A program made the position numbers and the translations under genes. Positions 1 through 9,692 of a DNA stretch of 64,000 nucleotides are shown in pieces (positions within the stretch are counted from its first letter, which is position 1; each line of letters begins with the position of its first letter). The notes beneath the pieces were generated by a model. It was not told the origin of the DNA. It was given only the letters and a program-made list of their open reading frames with translations, and ran no database searches. The DNA is from Pectobacterium sp. PL152 (GTDB lineage Bacteria > Pseudomonadota > Gammaproteobacteria > Enterobacterales > Enterobacteriaceae). The stretch covers positions 868,001 to 932,000 of the forward strand of contig CP091064.1 in assembly GCA_021907015.1 (NCBI GenBank), in the 5' to 3' direction.

Positions 1-447
1 CGCCGCTAGAGAGCGTGGTGAGGCAGCCGTCTTCCTCAAGCACAATATTTTGCACAGAGGTATTGCGGCGCACGGCGTTATTTAGCGCAGTGAGCTTATT
101 ATCGAGCGCTTGTTCTACATAAGCCTGACCAATCATTAAAAATGCTTGTGAAAACAGCCGTCTAAAGCATCCCACCAGGTAGACTGACGTGAAATAAATT
201 TACCTTTTGACCAGACTGAGCTGGTATTGCAGGTTTTGCCCAAGGGATAAAGCTCATCGAATAAACCGATAATTTCAAACAGCTGCAAACTACGGGCGTT
301 TAGCGCATCAGCACGGCCTACCGTTAACGGCCCTGATGATTTATCGATAATGACGGTGCTTAAACCTGATAGCTGAGCAAGATAGGCACAGGCCAGACCA
401 ACAGGCCCCGCGCCGATAATCATGAGATCAACATGCTGTGGTTTCAT
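1..447 (-). CDS. FAD-dependent aromatic-ring monooxygenase, N-terminal part (cut by window edge, frameshifted)
   Basis: N-terminal part of a flavin monooxygenase of the PHBH/phenol-hydroxylase type. Residues 8-25 hold the FAD-binding signature IIGAGPVGLACAYL, and near residue 43 lies GRADALNARSLQLFE, a stretch typical of this family. Such enzymes use NAD(P)H and O2 to hydroxylate small, often aromatic compounds in the cytoplasm; the substrate cannot be told here. The frame stops after codon 103 at a run of five T on the minus strand (about 138). Adding one T lets it continue as MIGQAYVEQALDNKL to the window edge, so the stop is probably a sequencing error. The start ATG overlaps the stop of the dioxygenase gene (ATGA), which suggests translational coupling and a shared pathway. 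Confidence 0.75.
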
Positions 448-1321
448 GACGGTTGCACCAAATGTGGGTTATTCAGTGGCTGTTTAGCATGGATGTGTAC
501 CCGACGTAGATGACGACCACTCTGGCTGGCATACGATTCGCGACCGTGTAATAACGAGTAGTTATCTGCAATGACAATATCGCCGCTTTGCCATTGGTGA
601 GCATACTGAACCCGTGGATCATATAAGGCATGCTGCAAGCTGCTGAGTAATTGCTCTTGCTCTTCAGGTTCAATGCCTGAGAAATGATAAGTGGACGGGT
701 TCAAGAATTCTTTATCACCCGCAATCGGCGGCTCACAAAACGAATCACGGGATGAGTGCGGTAAGGGTGTTGCTCGATAATAGGCGCCTGCGCGGTGCTG
801 CTGTATAGCTCGACGGCGCGCTGATATTGACCAGTTGCACGCTGCCACAGCGCTTTGGTTTCGGGTGACGCCAGACGTAACGCCGTGGTGGTACTCGAAA
901 ACGTGGTTCGCCCACCCTGCCCTTCGCCAACGGCTGAGACGCATTGAAAGACCTGTAGTTCAGGCACGGTTTTAAGGTACATGCCATCCCAGTGTAAGGG
1001 GACGTAGTTGTTAGCAAAGATATGGTCGGTAGCATCGGATTGTTCAACCAGTTCCAACACGGCACCAAATGGCCATTGCATAATGTCACCTATGGCCGCG
1101 CAGTATGTTGTTAAATTTTCTGCACTCGTAAAACTATCAAAGCCCCGCAGTACCACTAATTGTTCGTTCTCTACTAATGTACGCAGCCAGATAGGTGATA
1201 ATTCACCAATATGCACGCCTGACTGTTTAGGCTCAATACGCACACCAAAATGACAGGTTTCACCTTGGGAATGGGTTAAAGGCTGATAATCGAAGCGATC
1301 TTCTAAAGTGAATGAGTCCAT
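444..1321 (-). CDS. TauD/TfdA-type Fe(II)/2-oxoglutarate dioxygenase (frameshifted)
   Basis: Member of the taurine/clavaminate-synthase-like non-haem iron dioxygenases, which couple 2-oxoglutarate decarboxylation to hydroxylation of a small molecule. The iron facial triad is visible: HWDGMYL supplies His and Asp (HxD), the distal His is in LLHGRESY, and the 2-oxoglutarate-binding Arg is likely in GRHLRRVHI. I chose ATG 1321 because GGAGAAG lies just upstream; an ATG at 1345 lacks this. The frame breaks near 740 at TTTT; one added T joins THPVIRF to CEPPIAGDKEFLNPS. Its TGA overlaps the ATG of the flavin monooxygenase, so the two are probably an oxidative tailoring pair. The substrate is unknown; the family does not allow a guess. 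Confidence 0.75.
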
Positions 1322-1501
1322 TTTACTTCTCCGTGTATTATCCATTGTTGAAAGATCTTTTCAGATAATATCGGCAACAAATATTCAACACCACGGATAC
1401 AATTTTAATAATTAGGAGGGTTTGAATAGAGAATTACTGCCCTCCTCTTTTCACTACTATCTAATGATGTAATGGACCTTGATACTCCCCACAATTAAAA
1501 A

Positions 1502-1525
1502 ACCCCAGATAAGCCTATCCGGGGT
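1502..1525 (-). terminator. Rho-independent terminator of the dlt operon
   Basis: Inverted repeat ACCCC-GATA / TATC-GGGGT with a four-base loop and single mismatched bases. On the minus strand it is followed by a run of T (AAAAAA on the plus strand just before it). It lies about 40 bases after the dltC stop and closes the leftward dlt operon. Confidence 0.8.
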
Positions 1526-1562
1526 CTTTAAATAACGAGAAAAAACCGTCGCCGTTTCAGGC

Positions 1563-1787
1563 TTAGCCGCGGTTCTCTTCGATGTAGCGCGCCAAGTCCG
1601 CAGGGGTTTTCAGAACGGTAGCGACTTCGGTCGGTGGGATCACGCAGCCGTAAACGTCCTGCACTTCCAGCACCAAATCGACCGCCAGAATAGAGTCGAG
1701 AATATCAGACTCAATCAGCTCATCATTAAAGCCCACTTTGCGGGATAATATCTTTTCAAACAGCGCGAGTATTTCCTGTTCCATCAT
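1563..1787 (-). CDS. dltC: D-alanyl carrier protein DltC
   Basis: A 74-residue acyl/peptidyl carrier protein. The phosphopantetheine attachment Ser is in SDILDSILAVDLVLEV (about residue 32), the usual DS-hydrophobic motif before helix 2. In the Dlt pathway DltA loads D-alanine on the carrier thiol, and the MBOAT protein DltB passes it across the inner membrane. It is the last gene of the operon, 12 bases after dltA, and is followed by a terminator. Such a carrier could also belong to a peptide synthetase, but its place after a stand-alone adenylation enzyme, an MBOAT protein and DltD fits DltC. Confidence 0.85.
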   Translation of the reverse strand: MMEQEILALFEKILSRKVGFNDELIESDILDSILAVDLVLEVQDVYGCVIPPTEVATVLKTPADLARYIEENRG

Positions 1788-1799
1788 TTTTCCTGAGTA

Positions 1800-3230
1800 T
1801 TAGATCGTGCGGGCATGGGTATCCAGCAGCTTACGGTCAATTTTGCCGTTAGGGTTAAGCGGCAACGCATCTTTGATAATAATTTGGGAAGGCACCATGT
1901 AGGGCGGAATCACCTTCGAGAGCGACGTTTTAATCGCTTCAGGCGCTAAATTCGTCACACAGAACGCCGCAATGCGCAGAACGCCGCCGCCCGATTTCAT
2001 TAGCGGCAGAACCACCGCTTCACTGATGTCGGACATCGCCAGCAGGCGATTTTCAATCTCGTTGATTTCAATGCGGTAGCCATTCAGTTTTATCTGGCTG
2101 TCATTGCGCCCCTGACAGTATAGCAGCCCGTCTTCGTAGCCCAGATCGCCGGTTCTGTAGCCACGGAACGCTTCGCTTTCACGATACAGCAATTTTTCCG
2201 CATTCTCTTTCGCCAATCCAAGGTAACCGCGCATCACGTTTTTACCCCAAATGATCAACTCACCTTCAGCGGTAATTTCCATTCTGGAATCCGGCATCAT
2301 CGCGCCGACCGGCAGCAAGTCGTTGTCACTGTGCAGGATTTCATCGGTGATTTCAATAACGGTGGTCGCGATAGTCGCTTCCGTTGGACCATAGGAGTTG
2401 AGAATTTTGGCATGCGGGAAGCGGCGGCGTAGCTGCTTGACCAACGCTTTGTTTAGCACTTCGCCAATGAACACAAAGACATTGAGTTCAGGTAAATATT
2501 CACTGTTGAACTGGGGGAAAGCAGCTTCTGGTAAGCAAAAGAAGGCGTTGACACCAGGCGGAAACGCCGTTGTCTTTCAGGCGATCGAGCCAGTTTTCTG
2601 CCGCGATATCCTCTTTCGCATTCAGAACGATATGCCCTCCGGTTGCCAGATTCGCCAGCAGAGGAATCAAGAGAGATCGAAACTGAACACCGCATGGTTC
2701 ATCAGCACCGGCACGTCCGGCAGCGAAAAGTCCTGACGCACCCATTTCATGAAGTGCCACAGGCTTTCACGTCCGATCTGCACCCCTTTAGGTTTTCCGG
2801 TGCTGCCGGAAGTGAACATAATATAGGCGAGATCCTGCTCCACCAGCGCCTGTCCGGCTTCTCCGGTCGAAATGAACTGTCGGGTCGCGACATCATAATA
2901 GTAAGGCGCGCTCGCCAGATGACAAATCTCGTTAAGCCGCTCCTGCGGATAGATGCAGTCCACCGGGATATACGGAATGTTATGCAGCAGACAGCTATAG
3001 ATCGCCACGGCAAACTCCGCCTGCTGATGCCCATATAACACGACCGGCGGCCCCGCAGGCTGCTGACATTGCTGATAGCGTTGCGCCCAGTCTGTCACCG
3101 CAACAGATAGCTGTTGCCAGGTCATTGCTTCATCGCTGCCGCTAATCGCCAACCGATCAGGGTTAGCGGGGTTAAGCAATGCCGCACGGAGGAAATCTTG
3201 CAGTTCCTGAAGCTCAGAGTGAAGGTTCAT
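1800..3230 (-). CDS. dltA: D-alanine--carrier protein ligase DltA (three apparent frameshifts)
   Basis: Cytoplasmic adenylating enzyme that activates an amino acid, by family D-alanine, and loads it on DltC. Motifs run in order along the span: MFTSGSTGKPKGV (A3 phosphate loop, residue about 140), NSYGPTEATIATT (A5), YRTGDLGYEDG (A7) and NPNGKIDRKLL with the A10 catalytic Lys. Roughly 475 codons, slightly under the usual size of about 500. The frame breaks near 2670, 2555 and 2520; single added bases (T, G, T) give DLSLIPLLANLATGG, SAWVSTPSFAYQKLL and LFPQFNSEYLPELNVFVF. All three could be homopolymer miscalls. The start overlaps the dltB stop by four bases. Confidence 0.85.
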
Positions 3231-4348
3231 AGAGGAGACATTCCGCTAAAGATGTAGAGGGAGGCCGCAGCGCTTGCCAGCGTCAGAATTCGACCGATGA
3301 ACACAATAACCGGATGATGTAGACAATTGCTCAGTGCTGGGCTGCGTTTGGCTGACCACTGCAGCATGTTGTGAGCAACGGAAATGGCGCCAAACAGCGC
3401 GCCGCTGATGACATAGTGTCGTTCAAGCCCGTTCCATGCCCCCATACAAAACAGGGTGCAGAAGATGCCAATATTCTGCGCCAGCGTTTTGTTCTGTCGG
3501 AAAAAGTCGAGCTTCATCAGATTCATATAAATCGGCATAAAGACCACGTCCCTCAGCCATTCAGACAGGCTGATGTGGAAGCGCCGCCAGAAATCCTGCG
3601 GGTTTTTAGCCAGAATAGGCAGATTAAAGTTTGCCGGGATATTCAGGCCAAATAAGCGCCCTGCCCCGATAGCCATATTGCTGTAGCCGGCAAAGTCAAA
3701 ATAGAGATAGGCGCTGTAGGCCAGCGACATCACGATGCCAACGGTTAACGTAAACGGGCGATGGCTCCACGATTCAATCACCAGGTTATTGACCAGCATG
3801 GCAAATAAGAATTTCTGAATAATGCCGGTAAAAATCTGCTCCATCGCCACTAAAAATTGCTCACGGGTGATCGTGAAGACCGGTTTAGTAATGTCATTAA
3901 CCCATGTCCGCCAGCGATACATCGGGCCGGCCAGAATAATAAAAGGCATAAAGAGGTAGCAAAAGTAATGCAGGAAATGCTGACCATCTTTTTTGCTGCG
4001 ATAAAGCAGCACATCAATGGCGCGGAAGGTCATAAAGGACAGGCCGATCATGCCCCAGTGGTTGTTGAGGTGTAATTTCACCAAAAACAACGGCAGCAGC
4101 GTCAGGCTGACTGCCTGCCAGGTTTTTAACCACCCTTTCTCTTTTAAGGTGACCAGAAGATAAAAGCTCAGGAAAACCGCCACGGGAACAATATAATCCC
4201 CCTGGAAAATATATCCCCAACCTAGTACCGCCAATACGGAAAAGGCGGATAAATACGTCAGCCGATAACTGAATACGCGATTAACCAGCGCAAACAGTAA
4301 CGCCGATGAAAACAGAAGGAAAAAAAACATTCCGGAGCTGTACATCAT
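3227..4348 (-). CDS. dltB: MBOAT O-acyltransferase DltB
   Basis: Polytopic inner-membrane protein of 373 residues with about ten hydrophobic segments. It carries the MBOAT signature FWRRFHISLSEWLRDVVF and the downstream WNGLERHYVISG, which contains the conserved active-site His. In the Dlt system DltB moves the D-alanyl group from DltC to the outer face of the membrane and hands it to DltX/DltD. The reading frame is intact. It lies between the small dltX gene and dltA and overlaps dltA by four bases. Alginate-type MBOAT proteins look similar, but the neighbours decide for DltB. Confidence 0.9.
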   Translation of the reverse strand: MMYSSGMFFFLLFSSALLFALVNRVFSYRLTYLSAFSVLAVLGWGYIFQGDYIVPVAVFLSFYLLVTLKEKGWLKTWQAVSLTLLPLFLVKLHLNNHWGMIGLSFMTFRAIDVLLYRSKKDGQHFLHYFCYLFMPFIILAGPMYRWRTWVNDITKPVFTITREQFLVAMEQIFTGIIQKFLFAMLVNNLVIESWSHRPFTLTVGIVMSLAYSAYLYFDFAGYSNMAIGAGRLFGLNIPANFNLPILAKNPQDFWRRFHISLSEWLRDVVFMPIYMNLMKLDFFRQNKTLAQNIGIFCTLFCMGAWNGLERHYVISGALFGAISVAHNMLQWSAKRSPALSNCLHHPVIVFIGRILTLASAAASLYIFSGMSPL

Positions 4349-4355
4349 TCATCCT

Positions 4356-4478
4356 TCAGAATTTTTGATATTCAAAATGCACTTTTAAACTCATACTTTC
4401 ATCAACAGAGGTCCATGCGACGATGGTGACTGCCAGAAAGAGATAAAGGAAAAAAAGGCGAATAGCAGTTTTCATCAT
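4356..4478 (-). CDS. dltX: Small membrane protein DltX
   Basis: A 40-codon gene whose ATG overlaps the dltD stop (ATGA). It ends seven bases before dltB. The product has one N-terminal membrane segment (IRLFFLYLFLAVTIVAW) and ends in FEYQKF, which fits the F-x-Y-x-x-F C-terminal motif of Gram-positive DltX. In that family the C-terminal Tyr region takes part in D-alanyl transfer next to DltB. Soft-rot enterobacteria are reported to have dltDXBAC operons, and this gene sits exactly at the X position. It is short enough to be missed by automatic gene calling. Confidence 0.8.
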   Translation of the reverse strand: MMKTAIRLFFLYLFLAVTIVAWTSVDESMSLKVHFEYQKF

Positions 4479-5611
4479 TTAAAACTCTCTGCAATAAATT
4501 GATCCATCGCGACCCATGCCGGACCGGTTGGGTGCAGGCGATCCCAATTCCAGCCGTTTTGATAAGGCTGCGCATACATATCGAAATAACGCACCTGATT
4601 TTCCTCCAGCATCGATCGGATCTGGCTATCGACCGGCCGGAATTTCTCGGAATTCTTAATCGCCCACGGATTAATCGGATCGACAATCACCACAAACTGG
4701 ACGTTACGCGCTTTCAGCAGTTGGATCGTCGCCCGTAATGCCTCCATCTGCGCTGGCACAATCGGTGCATCGTCCCACTCTTCCCGCGTTGGATCGTCTG
4801 CAAAAACGGACTTATCCATCCACAATGTGTCTGCACTTTGCTCGCGGGCCTGATTCAACACCTTAGCCTGAGCCAACTCGCGATCCCAGTCAGGAATCGT
4901 ATTGACGGTTGGCCGATGTGGCCACGGTTGTGTTGGCTGGGGAATAATACCTAGCATCGACAGCCAGTCGTTTTTTATTAGCTCGCAGAAATTAGCAAAT
5001 TGATAACTCACTTCCTGCCAGATAATTTGTGGATCCCAGCCATAGACTTGCATTTGGCCAAACGTTAAGTGGCTTATCTCTTCTTTATCGATATGTTGTA
5101 AGTAATTGACCAAAAAGGGGCGCGCCTGATCATCTTGCATCAGGGGATTAAAAATAGATGCCGGGAAATTATTGGCAAAAATTGCCGGGGGAATACCGTC
5201 TGAATAAAAGCTATCGGGTGCCAGCAGCAAAACAACTTTACTGTTAGCGCTAAGCTCATTTTTAAAACGTGAGAGCAGTAAAAAGTGCGTGACGCTATCC
5301 ACATAGCTATCGCCATAGGCCACAACCGGACGATGTAACTGGTTATTAAAGTAATTATAGACAGCGTAATGTTCATCTTCCGATGTAGAGACCTCGGAAG
5401 CCCCGAGAAAGAAAATCGCATTGCCCTGTAATGCATGGGAAATGGTGGCTATCTTTTCCTTTTGTTCTTTTGCCGTCCCTTCCATCGTGTTAATCAGCGG
5501 CTGGAATGTCAGCGCCGGATCGACGCTCTTCACCAGCTGGGGAACGCTAAGAAACAGGATGGCAAGCGTCGCCATCAGGATATGTAGGCAGAGAATATTT
5601 TTGATTTTCAT
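4475..5611 (-). CDS. dltD: D-alanyl transfer protein DltD
   Basis: A 378-residue protein with one N-terminal membrane anchor (about residues 7-25) and a periplasmic SGNH/GDSL-like domain. The nucleophile Ser is in FFLGASEVSTSEDEHY (about residue 70) and the catalytic Asp/His pair in WDRLHPTGPAW near the C terminus. DltD acts last in the pathway, passing D-alanine to the envelope acceptor. In Gram-positives the acceptor is teichoic acid; in this Gram-negative it is unknown. It is the first gene of the leftward operon. No strong Shine-Dalgarno sequence precedes ATG 5611, so a later start is possible. Confidence 0.85.
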   Translation of the reverse strand: MKIKNILCLHILMATLAILFLSVPQLVKSVDPALTFQPLINTMEGTAKEQKEKIATISHALQGNAIFFLGASEVSTSEDEHYAVYNYFNNQLHRPVVAYGDSYVDSVTHFLLLSRFKNELSANSKVVLLLAPDSFYSDGIPPAIFANNFPASIFNPLMQDDQARPFLVNYLQHIDKEEISHLTFGQMQVYGWDPQIIWQEVSYQFANFCELIKNDWLSMLGIIPQPTQPWPHRPTVNTIPDWDRELAQAKVLNQAREQSADTLWMDKSVFADDPTREEWDDAPIVPAQMEALRATIQLLKARNVQFVVIVDPINPWAIKNSEKFRPVDSQIRSMLEENQVRYFDMYAQPYQNGWNWDRLHPTGPAWVAMDQFIAESFK

Positions 5612-6090
5612 TATAAAGTAAGGCTACATGATATTTATTGTTTGAAAGTTGTGAATTTTTATCTTCACAGTAAATCGATCCCTGTATTTTTGGATTATAT
5701 ACCAGGCCTATCGCCGATGATGAGCGTTGCTGTGTAACGGTATGTACAGTGTTTATGTTCGTCACAATAATCAGGCTGACAACCAGACAGGAGAAGGGGT
5801 TTCAAGCCGTCATTATCATCTACGCCATCTGAATATGAGGTAGTAAAGGGTTGTTGACAGCCCCCGAGTGCCCAGATTTGTGAGTGACTTCAGTGATGAT
5901 AGCGTTCAAGAATCTTTGGTGCGATGAATAAGTACGAATCGCATCATCCTGGCCTTCCTTTTATTGCATCTGACAAACCATTCTCTTAATGTTAACTTAA
6001 TATATTCGCAATATTGCTCACTCGTTCGGTATACCTCTCCCCGTTTTACAAAGCTATGCGTCATTGCAAAAAAAACTAAAAGGAGAATCG
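5612..6090. other. Divergent intergenic region between dltD and a lipoprotein gene
   Basis: About 480 bases that must hold the leftward dlt promoter and the rightward lipoprotein promoter. A 72-codon frame on the minus strand (5547-5765) overlaps the dltD start and has no support as a gene. I see no PhoP or PmrA box here. AAGGAGA at 6079-6086 is the Shine-Dalgarno sequence of the following gene. Confidence 0.5.
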
Positions 6091-6290
6091 ATGAAAAATT
6101 ATCAGGCCACTATCCCCGGCTATTAATCATCTCAATCACCCTATTTGTTATCGCCTGCTCATCCAGCACGAAAAGATCCCCTACGGATGAAACGCCAGCG
6201 TGTATGACGTATCGTTCCATGATGACGGCGCCCTTGCCACCAGCGGAAATGATGAGGCTAAAAAATCAGTGCGGGCAATCAAGGCATTAA
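6091..6290 (+). CDS. Small lipoprotein of unknown function (apparent frameshift at codon 2-3)
   Basis: AAAGGAGAATCG precedes ATG 6091. As written the frame ends after 11 codons, but adding one A to the run at 6094-6098 gives MKKLSGHYPRLLIISITLF followed by VIACSSSTKRS, a typical lipoprotein signal with lipobox VIAC. The mature part is about 43 residues, with two further Cys and the Met-rich stretch MTYRSMMTAPLPPAEMMRL. It ends at TAA 6290 and is followed by a hairpin. I do not recognise the family. It is likely membrane-anchored; nothing nearby points to a role. Confidence 0.65.
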
Positions 6291-6295
6291 TATAG

Positions 6296-6320
6296 TGGGG
6301 ATCGTCAGCACAGATCCCCA
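6296..6320 (+). terminator. Probable terminator after the lipoprotein gene
   Basis: Perfect 8-base inverted repeat TGGGGATC / GATCCCCA with a nine-base loop, starting six bases after the lipoprotein stop. It is followed by GAATTTCTCT, only moderately T-rich, so termination strength is uncertain. Confidence 0.6.
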
Positions 6321-6441
6321 GAATTTCTCTAGCACGCTATCACACTAATGATGACAAGCCAATAAATCGCGCCTTTGTGTATTGCCAGAACAACAGGCAT
6401 ATTATGCGAGAACTACAACGCTATGACTTGAGATGACTGAG

Positions 6442-7070
6442 TTATTCCTTAATGTCCATCAAAGCAAGGTGCTGTTTTATTTCTTCAATCAGCTTTTCTG
6501 GCCCACCTTCTTGTACAAAATCAGCGATCAGAAACTTGAAGCCTATTGTTTTAACAATTTTTGATAATTCAACGTTACCTTAGATTCGAGTGCTGGGTAG
6601 TCTGACCAATTCCAGAGTCGATCAAATATATTATTATTTTGTATTTGTCTGACTGGGCTAAATAGATAAATTGCCAAGTAACTTTCTGCTTGTGCTGCCG
6701 TTTTTTTAGTTCACAGGCATCTGGCTCTTTTTTCATATACGTTTCTTCGCGATACTCCCATTCCAGTTCACTATCGGTGATAAGCCTGATATCCAGAATG
6801 TAATCATCTGGACGGAAGTAGCGTGATTCGGATTTTTTTTTAAAAGGTAAATGAAGTGTCCATTAACGGCAAAAAATTCCATACCCAATAAGTATTTAAT
6901 GGACTCTTCGCGTTTGATGGTAACGAGTTGAAGCTAATCGGATTCCACTGTAGGAATCGCACATCCATCAGTTCCCTTACCCGCTCTATTCGGGGTAATA
7001 CCTGCTGATAAAACCCGGCGCAGATACGATGTGCCTGTCTGACTTGCTGAAGCGAGTCCTCAATATTCAT
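6442..7070 (-). CDS. Uncharacterised protein, second gene of a two-gene module (several frameshifts)
   Basis: Unrecognised protein of about 208 residues starting MNIEDSLQQVRQAHRICAGF. It begins 11 bases after the stop of the nuclease-like gene, so the two are probably cotranscribed. The frame can be followed through three breaks (about 6915, 6835 at a run of eight A, and 6565): LVTIKREESIKYLLGMEFF, then SESRYFRPDDYILDIRLI and VTWQFIYLAQSDKYKIIIYL, ending in VQEGGPEKLIEEIKQHL. It has alternating strands and charged helices, no membrane segment and no motif I can name. The high density of breaks could mean true decay, but at least one falls in a long homopolymer. Confidence 0.5.
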
Positions 7071-7081
7071 TTGTAACGTCC

Positions 7082-7795
7082 TTACTTACTGTCAGAAAAA
7101 GAAGAGAAAATATTTTTAGTTTCCTCATGCAGAGGAAAGTCAGTAATAAACTGAGATAAATTTTTATACTCTGGCAGAGCCACGCGAATTCCATATAAGG
7201 AAAGAGCAGACAGACAATCCCGAACAATATGCTGCTCATGGATATCCACATTCTGTAAAGACAGTAATGCGTTCTTAGCATTATGCCACTCTCGCTGTAT
7301 TACTTTTGTATTATCTTTATAGTTTCCTATTAATTTATTATTAAACTCCCCTAACGATTTGGGAATATTTCCTAATGCAATAAAATAGAGTTGTTCTTTT
7401 CTTCTCTCATCCTGATGATAGGCAGTAATCTCTCGTTGCCATTGTTGATGGTACTGCCCCCTCCCTTCAGGGGTTTAACTTCAATCAAAACATCGGCCTT
7501 TTCAAACTCCAGAACAACGTCAGGTTCAACACTGTTCTGATCAACATTTTTTCATTTTCAGCGAATAACGAGGCCAAAAATTCACCTGACGATATTCACC
7601 TAATTCTGATTTCGATAAACCTAGAAACTCACTAATAAACAAGAAACGACTTTCTGCACTCAAATAACCAATTCGTGTCCAAAATGCTGCCGTCAATAAA
7701 TCCTCTCGTTTTTTAAAAACATTACGCCAACTTTCTGGCGCTTTCCCCTCTATTTCCACTCTGCCTGCTTTTCCTTGCATAATGGCCTGAAGCAT
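7082..7795 (-). CDS. Putative PD-(D/E)xK nuclease-like protein, first gene of a two-gene module (frameshifted)
   Basis: About 237 residues once two breaks are bridged. One is at a run of six A near 7548 and the other at GGGGG near 7465. The N-terminal part has WRNVFKKREDLLTAAFWTR, followed at about residue 93 by EPDVVLEFEKADVLIEVKP. The spacing P-D-x(13)-E-x-K matches the metal-binding core of PD-(D/E)xK restriction-type nucleases, and the QYHQQWQREITAY helix after it fits the same fold. The rest is alpha/beta without a membrane segment. I do not recognise the exact family. The position, paired with a second unknown gene among accessory genes, would suit a defence or DNA-processing role, but that is inference. 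Confidence 0.5.
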
Positions 7796-7983
7796 CTAAT
7801 TCTCCTGATAAACCTAATAGATCACTCGGAAGGTACTCTGCCTAAATGGTGTGATCTGAACGCCAGACTTACGACCAACCAGACCGAGCCATACCGATCA
7901 TAGCATCGCCCGCCAACACTGAACGATGCCTAATTAGAAAAACAAGCCAGAAAATCCGCGATAAAACGCGTTCCTCCCAATCG

Positions 7984-8972
<989 letters not shown>

Positions 8973-9170
8973 TTACGCGGCGTGATTAATGAATATAATT
9001 CATAACCTCTTGCGGGTTTTGCTCTCTGGTGCTTCCCCGTAAATCGCAGTAACGTTTTGCACAACCGCTGTCTTTCATCTCTCAGCAACCCTGAATGGCT
9101 CAATCACAGCGAATCTTTCAATCACTACAAATTCTTCAATAACAGCTATGCTTTCCATGAAATGACTTGC

Positions 9171-9284
9171 CGCCTCTGCCTGTTATCCATGTTAGCCCAG
9201 GCAGCGATTGCCGAATCGCTTAACGGTAGCCCGGTTGAATGGCTGGAAAAAGTCAGCGACGAACAGTACGGAAAAGTGAAGTAG
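9171..9284 (+). pseudogene. C-terminal remnant, possibly of a cupin-type enzyme
   Basis: The last 20 or so codons of this frame read NGSPVEWLEKVSDEQYGKVK, a sequence style I associate with the C-terminal end of small cupin-domain proteins. The preceding codons do not look like the rest of such a protein, and only 300 bases separate this piece from the divergent LysR gene. That is too little for an intact copy. I read it as the tail of a deleted gene that once faced the LysR regulator. The family assignment is weak. Confidence 0.3.
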
Positions 9285-9317
9285 CACAAGAAAAAGGCGC
9301 GACACTATAGAAACAGC

Positions 9318-9350
9318 AAAGCCACTCAGCGTGAAGACTGAATGGCTTTT
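9318..9350. terminator. Bidirectional terminator between the gene remnant and the PTS IIA gene
   Basis: Stem AAAGCCA-TCAG / CTGA-TGGCTTT with a short loop, followed by TTTT on the plus strand and flanked by AAA that gives a T run on the minus strand. It lies 20 bases past the stop of the IIA gene, so it can serve both directions. Confidence 0.75.
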
Positions 9351-9370
9351 CTACTTGCTCTGCGATGCGG

Positions 9371-9692
9371 TTAGCGTATGTGGAGATTAACGCCAGAGAC
9401 CTCTTTCCTGAGTTCAATAATTTCTTCAGCCAATTCACGGCATAACATCGCATTCATCAGGTGATCCTGCGCGTGCACTACGATAAGTTCGAGATTCGTT
9501 TTTTCCTTACTCTGGTTGCCAATGAATCCGGTCTGAATCAATTGCGCCCGGTTCAGTGCCACCGCAGCCATTTTTAATAGTTCATCGACATGATCCCTCC
9601 CCTCGGCGAGCAGATCTCAAGGCTTCCATTGCGCAGGAACGTGTTTCGCCAGATTTTACGATAAGCTCAATCATCCGCGTTTCTACATCCAT
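9371..9692 (-). CDS. PTS lactose/cellobiose-type IIA component (frameshifted)
   Basis: Cytoplasmic IIA protein of the lactose/cellobiose PTS family (about 106 residues). It takes phosphate from HPr on a His and passes it to a IIB domain. The active His is in LELIVVHAQDHLMNAM, the conserved segment of the family. ATG 9692 gives MDVETRMIELIVKSGETRS; a break near 9605, in a G/A-rich stretch, separates it from DHVDELLKMAAVALNRAQ. No IIB, IIC or sugar hydrolase gene is adjacent, so it is an orphan IIA that must work with components encoded elsewhere or be regulatory. Confidence 0.7.

Noticed and set aside
1502-5611. The dlt operon as an undescribed system in a Gram-negative
   Set aside because: dltDXBAC operons have been described in Dickeya and Pectobacterium in connection with antimicrobial peptide resistance. 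Only the acceptor and details of DltX remain open.
5547-5765. 72-codon frame overlapping the dltD start
   Set aside because: No Shine-Dalgarno sequence, no family likeness, and it overlaps a well-supported gene start in another frame.
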